This document shows, in pieces, positions 56,301-64,000 of a stretch of DNA of 64,000 bases. This stretch comes from Nereocystis luetkeana (taxonomy: Eukaryota > Sar > Phaeophyceae > Laminariales > Laminariaceae). The position numbers were made by a program, and so were the translations under genes. A model generated the notes under the pieces. The model was not told where the DNA came from, did no database searches, and saw only the letters and a list, made by a program, of their open reading frames with translations. The first letter of the stretch is position 1. Each line of letters starts with the position of its first letter. The stretch is from positions 7,948,406-8,012,405 of the forward strand of contig JARUPZ010000018.1 in the NCBI GenBank assembly GCA_031213475.1. Direction: 5' to 3'.

Positions 56301-56640
56301 CCCAATCCGTACTGTCGCCGTTCTTACCCCGTGCTGCAGATTTACTCCTGTTATTGTGGCCAGTATTCTTCGTTGCGGTAATTCGCCGGGACCCCCATCT
56401 TAGATTCTTAAGGTTCGCCACTTCAAAAAGTCAATGACGAGAGGGACGGAGCGTGTGGCCCGCTTCGTGCAACCCGTCCGCCTTTCGTCGACATTGAGGC
56501 GCCGCAGTGAGCTGGCTAGACGGGCTGATCAACCACCCACCGCGGACGCAGGCGACGAAAGGCCCGCACGGGAGACTGCCGATGCGTCTGCTCGTCAGCA
56601 GGTGTGCGTGGCTTGCTTAGTGCCCCCCCCTTGTCTATAA
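53397..56640 (+). pseudogene. multi-exon host membrane-protein gene, probably broken
   Basis: Seven plus-strand exons with GT-AG borders and matching phases: 53397-53565, 53888-53971, 54512-54588, 54770-54983, 55323-55415, 55821-55965, 56340-56640. Conserved-looking blocks are RYPDIYVCLYDLRGCDE, GWCVTFAASEIDIPEGERDP, NNSTTCIEEEGEWES, TKENKIKSINAATYK and EEITEIDPLEIAEMLGNVGG. The last exon has the membrane segment LLLLLWPVFFVAVI and a basic tail. Cys-rich blocks before a C-terminal membrane segment suggest a large exoplasmic part. The codon after GGF is TAG (55962-55964) where a Trp codon would fit, and the tail needs a one-base shift near 56400. It therefore looks like a recent pseudogene, unless these are sequence errors. 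I cannot name the family; the first exon is missing or at 53124. Confidence 0.55.
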
Positions 56641-57078
56641 TAGGCAACAGCAGTGTATGGAAACTCATAGTGCAGAGGGTTTTCCAAGCGTGAGGACTCG
56701 GTTTGTTTGAAGTACAAGTACCAGGGGTGATCAAGACCATCACAGCCCCGCACAAACAAAAACGGGCACAGGGGAGGCGGTGGTTGCAAGGGAGTGAGGG
56801 CTTCAAGTCAGGTAAACCTACCAGAGAGACAATACAGGCCCTAAATTATCACGTATCGCTAGGAATAGGAAACCTAATGTCACACTCGAAGAGTGATTTG
56901 TTCCCTACCTACTAGCCGATATACCCTTACTATGTCTATATAAGTTATATATCCCCAACCATTTGAATCTCCTCTGTTCACCACGTCCTATATTCCTACC
57001 TAGTATCTATTAACAGGTCCAATGACTACACCGGCAACCTTCCACCCCTAGCGTAGCTCCTCAGGAGACCCGTGGGCC
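56641..57078. other. gene-free stretch
   Basis: AT-rich, with no supported feature. Confidence 0.5.
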
Positions 57079-57414
57079 ATGACTTCACACCTTGGACATG
57101 CACCCCATTTCGTCCGTCCCACCTCCACCCCCTTGATTCACGCAGAACCCTCAACGCCAGCACGGCTCTCGCCATCCGCGCGTCTCGGAGGACACCTCAC
57201 TCAGACGGAGCCTCCACCCTTCTTCCTCTTCAAGGACGGGGGGGACGCGCCTCCTCTCGCTTTCCCAAGGTTCATGGCGGAGGTCAACCCCAGAACCTCC
57301 CCTAGAGTCAGGAGTCAGTCACGACCCGCAGCTTGCGGGGCCCCCTTCAAGCCGGAGCCCCCTGGCACTACAAGGGCCGTTGCGTGTGGCGTCAACGGCG
57401 AGCCTCAGCAATAG
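57079..57414 (+). CDS. proline-rich open frame, unknown
   Basis: 111 codons, rich in Pro, Ala and Arg, with GC-rich codon use that stands out from the AT-rich flanks. No domain. It could be a fragment of a retroelement gag linker or an unspliced exon. Confidence 0.2.
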   Translation: MTSHLGHAPHFVRPTSTPLIHAEPSTPARLSPSARLGGHLTQTEPPPFFLFKDGGDAPPLAFPRFMAEVNPRTSPRVRSQSRPAACGAPFKPEPPGTTRAVACGVNGEPQQ

Positions 57415-60400
57415 CCGAGCGTCCCCCGTTTTTACTGCATAGGCATGGCAGGCTGATGTATCTTCGGCATGGTGCCTTATTTTGATGTTCCGGCTTAATC
57501 CCGGCCATTGAGTAGCTTGCTATCGTTCGACGCGCCCTCACAAGGTAGGGGAAGGCGCGGGAAATGAGACCACCAACCTGTTGGGTCGAAAACGACGGCC
57601 GTAATATTAGTGCCTCATCATATATATATATATATATATTATACGGAGTATATACAGAGAGAGAGAAACACACTTCTTGCCGGCTGAGACATGTCGTTCC
57701 CGCAAGTTTGGTTTGATTTATTCGACCAATCGGAAAACTGCGGATACGAAGCGTCTTTCTAGGTCAGCACGACTTGACGACGTAACCCGGGAATAGGCAG
57801 TTTTAGTTTTTGTGGTTGTTGTTTCTCGTCACATGTAGTCACCCGTTCACGAGAAAGGAGAGGCGATACACGTTTCAGTGCTCTACATGTATGTGATACC
57901 TGGTATACCTCACCTGGCATATGTTGTCGCTGATTGTTGCACACAGCTAAACCGTATGTTAGCGCTCGGGATTCTCCCCTGGTTTCCACCTGTCGGTGCA
58001 ACGTACGCCGAGGTGGGGAAGCAATAGCTTAACACGACAGCGGCGTACCGCCACATATATTTAGTAGGTTAGGGCGAGAGAAAGAAGGGGTACTAGGAAG
58101 AGAGCAGGACTGAGAAGAATTACCCTCAGGACGTGAAGGCAGGATCAGCTCCGGAGATAATCCGTTGACTACTTTCTGCCAGGTATAATATGCTGTATAC
58201 CGCTGTTTCTAGCTTACTCAAAAACAGTCACCGAGGCACGAGCTGGCGGCAAAACAACCGGAAGACACTGAATGCACGGTTCGACGTTGGATGCTTTGAA
58301 AGTTGGGCGCTCTCTATGTGACAAATCTGCTCATAGGTGTATACCTGTTAGTCAGCTACTAAAAACCCCACCAGGCGTTGATGGGGATATAATTAGGCTG
58401 TTAGCAACAACAGCAACAAGCTCCTCATAGTTTGGCACCACACAGAAGGTGCTGGCCGACATCTGCAATGGTGGGAGGTTCCAACATTGTCCCTCGCGCT
58501 CTAGATATTCACGGCGAGTAAGGAGCAGCGGAGCATTGCGGTAGCTTCTGGACTCTTTCGTAAAGAGGGCAATCGCTATATTAGAAGGGGTCCCTTAGGA
58601 GTGTAGGCGTGCGCATCACGTTGTCATAACTCTTGTTTGTGTGCTTGTCATTCATATCTGTTGTAGATCGAATCGTTTCTCCTGCTGATTTTTTATTTTG
58701 CTGCAGACAACAGGAAGCACAAAAATGACCCAATGGGTCTGCTCGCGATAAACAACAAAAGGTTGTCGACGAGGCGAGAAACATGCGCGTGGATGACCAT
58801 GGGATTCATCATCGAACAGATGTCTGTGTCAGCTTTTTAGCAGCTTGTGTGCGCTATCAGACATGCTCAAAGTCCGATCACCTGAGGTGGTTTGTTTCTG
58901 CCCTTCTGCAGTATCCCATACAAGCAGGAATAACTGAGTTTCCCCCCACTTTAGTGTGGAGCTCTGTGGAGTGAGTCCTTATGTACCCGTCCGGTCCCCA
59001 TGCGTCCGTTAGGCTGAATAGATACTGGCATCAATACACCGCAAACGCTTTCCACTACGTAATCAAACATCTCGTACGTAAATGCATTCAAACAAAGAGT
59101 GCTTTCGGCTTGGAAGAAGCCCGGTGTACGCCCCTGGCTTTGGCCGTTACCTATTTTGATGCCCGAAACATCCCAGAAACACCCATACCTCCATCCATCC
59201 TTAAATGTTAGCACCTGGGGAACAGCACTGCAACACATATCATTGGCGCTGTGATAAGTGTGAGACAGTATAGACCTAGGGACCTAGGGACCGACTGCTG
59301 CTAGCACGTTGATGTCTTTGGCACAGCCCTGATCACTCACACGAGGGGCTTGACGATGCCAGAAGTTACAAGCTCTTGTATTAGTCACTGTTTGCCTGAT
59401 ATCTTCTGAACGAAGGGGCGAGGCGCTCATCAGAAAGGCAGGCGATAACGCCTGCCAGGTATGATGAGAGGACGATTGTTACTAACTATAACGCCGCAAT
59501 TGGGGGGAGGGGACACCATAACAGCTGCATTAAAAATATACCTGGTATGCAGTAAGAAGCGAACATAGCCGAAACTCGAGTACGCAGGAGCAGCAAGCGA
59601 TCGCCATCAAACATTGCCTGCCAGCAGCACGTAGCAACGCTTGGAAGGAGGCCTCTTCTCCTTACAAGGCTGCAGCAGCATGCCCAGCAGCGGGGGTGAA
59701 CGCCATTACCCTGGGAGAGTGGGTAAGACCAACAGCAATGACAGTACCACGATCACCAGCAGCAGCAAGCGTACTAGCTAGTCCCAAATAAGCCGAACAA
59801 CGAATACACACAGCAACAGCAACCATCTTCTGCTAGTATCAAAGAAGCACGCGGCTGCAGCAATCGTCGTCGACGGTCGATGGACGAGAACACAACAGAC
59901 ATCCTGGATACGGTTTGTTTTGAAAGTCATTACGCATGCTAAGAGCTGAAAGGATGGCCGAGGTGATTCTCTTGTATATACATAGGGTGTACAATCGTGT
60001 GTGTGGTGTCGATGGCCACGCGTGACCGGCTCGCAGCGTGGAAAATATTATGCATCCACGTGGTGAGTCCGGCAAGGGGTTCCGGTACGCGTTTGCAAAA
60101 ATAAATATCACTTGATAAAAGGAACGAGTTTTTCAGTCCTTTTTCCAGGTCAAAAGCATCTTTCCGCCGCGTGAAAGGGAAATGCTACAGACATTTTATA
60201 CTTCATGTTTGTATGGACTACGTAGTATGTAGGTCTAAATAATGCTCGGCGGGTCACACACGCATGGACCAGAGGTGCCAGGCACCAGTGTCGATGGCCA
60301 TGCTGGCGCGGATGGTTTCGTATGGGGGTGTACGAGAGGTGTGTTGCTGCGGGCGATATGATATTGGCTAACACCGGCAGTCGGAATTGGCCACCATGTA

Positions 60401-63084
60401 TCACCATGTACTCGTAAGTAGCGGTTTTATATGCGGCGTAGTAAATATGAGACGGAAACTTTCTTAGAAATGTCTAAAGCCCACTCGACCAAAAGGCACC
60501 ATTACTGCCCTAAAACGGAGGTGCCGTAGTTCTACCTACGTAAAGAGTGTCAAATTACCGCCCCTCCCGCACCGAGCCTTCCACGACCACCGGAAACAAT
60601 TTTTGAAGCAGATTCAAACCCTCGTCCCCTCTCCTTCTACAGTAGTTATTAATGAACACACTACTTGAATGGTGTAGTATTGTTTTTAAATTTTACTTGA
60701 AAACATCTTTCGAAAAATGGTGTCGCTTTTCTATAGCCCTGATGGGTTACCGAAGAGTTACACTCTTAGGAAAATCTTCTCGCGACCTGCGTTTTATCGC
60801 TTCCCCGCGTCCTGCCGCTCTCCCAGTAGCAAAGGGAACAATAACCAAGCAGCCAAGAACGACCCAGCAAGATGCTGCACCCGCTGTATGCACTCGCATG
60901 GTACCATGCACCAAGGAACCAGGTACCGGTAAATGAAAACTATTGAAGAGCACATCTGATTCAGCAAAGAACAGCTTCGGACACACTACGCACAACACGA
61001 GCAAAGGAGGTGGAAGCAGGAGAAGAACCAGGCAGACAGGCGGGCATCTCTGATCCTCAGAGAAGCTGTACCCGGGAACCACAGCCAAATGTTTTACGCC
61101 TGCCTATATGCACCGCAACACAGCAACGCAACATATATAGAGTGCAACTTCTAGCTGCTGCAGTTCTTGCGGGGTTCCTTGAGTGTGTGAGTTGATACGC
61201 ACCCAACTCTGTTGCTATCTCCCGGGTGGGAAACGTAATTCCTTGGCATTTCGTACGTACGAAACCGAACAATATGCGTACGCACTCGGTACTTACCAGG
61301 CAAAGTTTAAACATTGGTTTCTCGCTCTAAAACACATACGCAGGGGTCTCTGTTTCAGAACAGGTGGTTTCGAAATAGGGACCCCGAAAGTATATTTTCA
61401 CCCTTACCCATGGGCACAAAAATGCAACATCAGCTCTTTTCGTTTCTACAGGCGAGCCCCTGGAAACCGCCCGCGCACATCGCGTATCTCTCGACCACGT
61501 GTCGATATCGACTCGGTCCCCTCCAGGATTCCCTCCCTCTCTGTTTCTGAGGGCCCGGTCGGCCGCCGTTCGTGAGATGCGCAGTGCCCCGGTGAGTTCG
61601 TTCGCCCAGTGGATGAAGCGGGCGCTACCGACCTCGTTCCACACCATCGGTGTCTCGAAATGCAAACACCGCTTGTGGATTTATTTTCACTATCAACGAC
61701 TGTTATATTATCGGGCACGTCTACGCTACGCAGAAGACCGGCCATAGTTTCTCCATCCTGCTTCACTTGTGTTTCCATGACCACGTAACGCCTGGACACG
61801 AACGCGGACAGGACCGTCCTCCCACCCCTGCCTCTATACCCTCTATACGTCTGCGACCACCGACACTAGAGGCCGCGTCTAGCTCGCCCTCGCTGACGAG
61901 TCAAGGCTGAACATGTGTTTTTAGCTACTGAAGTAACTATTGGTGTGCACCGATGGTCACGAGCTACCCGTAGAAATTTAGGCTAAATTGCACATGAACC
62001 GCTGGAAATGCACGTCGATGTCCACCACTAAATTGGGCACGCCGGAGGTATGAAGCCACCCAGTGCGGTAAGAAGGCTTGCCGCATGGGGCAGAACGTAA
62101 ACATTTTGCGAACATATCTCTTCGTCGCGGGGCGTGTGGGAGTGTCATTATCGCCGGAACCGGCCGATAGCCCCAACCGGCACGTAATTGTCGTTGTGTA
62201 GAGACCAAATTATCACTCCCTCCGGCTCTTCACAAGCCAGGGGTCATATAGTGACGAACAAACGATAGTACTCAACTCCACCATTTAGATCAACCAAAAC
62301 TGACTAGAAGAAAGCCCGTCCTAACGAGCAGACACTTCTTCCGAGACCCTATTTGAAACCATCGGGGTCAGAGAAGAGATTTACGATAGCCGTACCTTCA
62401 AAAGCAAAATATAATGAAGAATATAGAGTGCCAGAGACCGCGAGGTCCCCCGGACAAAAAAGCCCCTTTGTCCTCTACTGCCATAGAGATACAGCTGGTA
62501 ACGGTAAAGCGAGATAACAAGAATTCTTCTCCACATACATATAAGCTATCCGGCGCTACATATAACCTGAGCCACCCGACGCTAAACATACGTGAGCCAA
62601 CATTCGGCCACCCGCAAGCCACCGTGTTTCATTGCAAATAAAAGCAAAACAACATGCTGGGGAAACAGGCAAATCCTCTAAATATGCCATAGTTCGTATT
62701 CCCTGACACGACTGCAGCCATCCATCAAGTCCGGAAAATAATAGGTCAATCATCCCTTATTCTGCAGCCGAAGGTAACCACAGATACCAGGAAACAGTTA
62801 GACCAGGATAACCAGCACACCGAAGCAAGTGGCGACATCGATCGCAATCTGAAGAAAAGCGCGAACAACAAGATGGTGAGAGAGTTTAATACCTTTTTAG
62901 GACTGGAAATATTAGAATCTAACTCCTGTACAGCTTGCAGTTCAGTGCCAGAAGGTTGTGGACTACGAGTACGAACAGGCTGTAAAAGTTATTTGCACTC
63001 ACAAAAAAAGCGTTGAACACGAAGCAGATGCGAGGGTTCACGACTAAAGGCATTTACATATTCACGGCATCGATCGGCACTTCT
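57415..63084. other. gene-free stretch
   Basis: No frame here carries a motif I recognise; the longest is a 130-codon plus-strand frame at 61183-61575. The region contains an AT dinucleotide run at 57617-57640, CAG-rich sequence around 59580-59820, and several TACCTGGTA-type motifs (57897, 59538, 60913). Confidence 0.45.
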
Positions 63085-64000
63085 CGGAGGAAGAAGTGTG
63101 CGGCAACGGGGCTGCGCACAAAATAAACCGAGATATGCGTGGCAGGGCCGTGCGCGAAACAAGGGGGGCATGTGCGGGCACGAACTGTGTAGTAAGAGGT
63201 GGCGCCTACTCCAGGGGGGACAAGATTGTGCGGCAGCGGGGCTGCAAACGGAATGAGCTGCAATGTGTGCGGCGGTACCGCGCACAGAGAGCGTGGTAAG
63301 AGGTGGCACGCATTCGAGGGAGAAATATGTGTGCGGCAACGAGGCTGTACGAAAAACGAGCCGAGATACGGGACGGGAGGGGCATGTACGCGACGGGGCC
63401 GTGCACAGAGTGTGCGGTAAGAGCTGGCACACACTCCAGGGAGGGGGGGGGGGGGGGGTGCGGCAACGGGGCCGGAATACGCCGGGATGGTTGCGGCGGG
63501 GCCGTGCACATAACAGGGGGCATGTGCGCGGTGGGGCCCCATGCGGAGGGCGTGGTAGGAGGTGGCACGCAATCCAGGGAGGAAGAAGTGTGCAAACGGA
63601 ACTGCGCAGGGAACGAACCGAGATGTGTGCGGCGGGGCCGTGCACGGAACGGGGGGGCATGTGCGCGGCGGGACCGCACCCGTAGTGCGGGGTAAAAGGT
63701 GGCGCGCACTCCAGAGAGGGAGAAGGTCGCCGCGACGGGGCTGCATACGGAATGAGCTGTACTGTGCAGGGCGGGCCGCGCACGGATTGTGTGGTAAGAG
63801 GAGTGCGCACTCTAGGGGGGGGAGACGTGTGCGGCAATGGGACCACACACGGAACGAGCCGGGAGATGCGCGGCTATGCCGTAAATGAAACAAGGGGGGG
63901 TAAGTGCGTGGCGGGGGCCACGAACAGAACGAAGGGGTGGGTACGCGCCGGGTCCGCGCATGGGACGAGGGGGCAGGTGCGCCGTGGAGCAACGCATGGA
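63085..64000. repeat. GC-rich satellite array, about 100-140 bp units
   Basis: At least six diverged units, each starting near a GAGGTGGCACGCACTCCAG block (about 63200, 63302, 63424, 63561, 63700, 63801). They contain GTGCGGCAACGGGGCTG, GAACGAGCCGAGATG and GCGGCGGGGCCGTGCAC. The array runs off the end of the window. A run of about 18 G lies at 63441-63459. Long open frames on both strands (up to 312 codons on the minus strand) are explained by the repeat and high GC. Confidence 0.85.

Noticed and set aside
62989-63992. Minus-strand open frames of 285 and 312 codons
   Set aside because: They lie entirely in the GC-rich satellite, and several frames on both strands are open through the same units.

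Overview
The window is nuclear DNA of a eukaryote and is dominated by transposable elements. Three large retroelements are recognisable. A Ty1/copia-type LTR element lies at 14376-21253, a very large (12.25 kb) Ty3/gypsy-type LTR element at 22158-34409, and a tyrosine-recombinase (DIRS/PAT/Ngaro-like) retroelement on the minus strand at 41600-47372. The rest is mostly gene-poor DNA with small inverted-repeat elements, a SINE-like family, foldbacks, palindromic minisatellites, telomere-like TTAGGG tracts and many copies of a short palindromic motif (TACCTGGTA). The GT-AG introns of one candidate host gene, the telomere-like repeats and the mix of copia, chromodomain gypsy and tyrosine-recombinase elements fit an alga or other protist, possibly a photosynthetic stramenopile. 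That assignment is inference and I hold it weakly.

Layout. 1-14370: no confident gene. It holds two small TTAC-type MITEs, three SINE-like fragments, a large foldback (5918-6642), oppositely oriented palindromic minisatellites (7060-8230), a small 29-bp-TIR element (11171-11565) and a few broken coding fragments. 14376-21253: copia element with 258-bp LTRs, GGATA target duplication and several stops. 21261-21554: short open frame beginning next to the insertion. 22158-34409: gypsy element, order gag, NADAR domain, protease, RT, RNase H, repeat-bearing linker, integrase, chromodomain-like, Tudor-like. 34410-41600: low-gene DNA with broken ORFs, nested hairpins and degenerate repeats. 41600-47372: tyrosine-recombinase element, reading right to left (gag, RT, RNase H, recombinase), with 212-bp direct repeats. 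47373-53396: no confident gene. 53397-56640: best host-gene candidate, seven exons with compatible splice phases, encoding a membrane protein but carrying a stop in place of an expected Trp and a late frameshift. 56640-63084: nothing confident. 63085-64000: GC-rich satellite array.

The most unusual item is the gypsy element. Its polyprotein carries an intact-looking NADAR (YbiA/DUF1768-type, ADP-ribose-related N-glycosidase) domain directly upstream of the DTG protease, and a chromodomain-like plus Tudor-like tail after the integrase. All three large elements carry frameshifts or stops although their repeats are 96 to over 99 percent identical by eye. They are therefore either freshly decayed or affected by homopolymer errors in the assembly.
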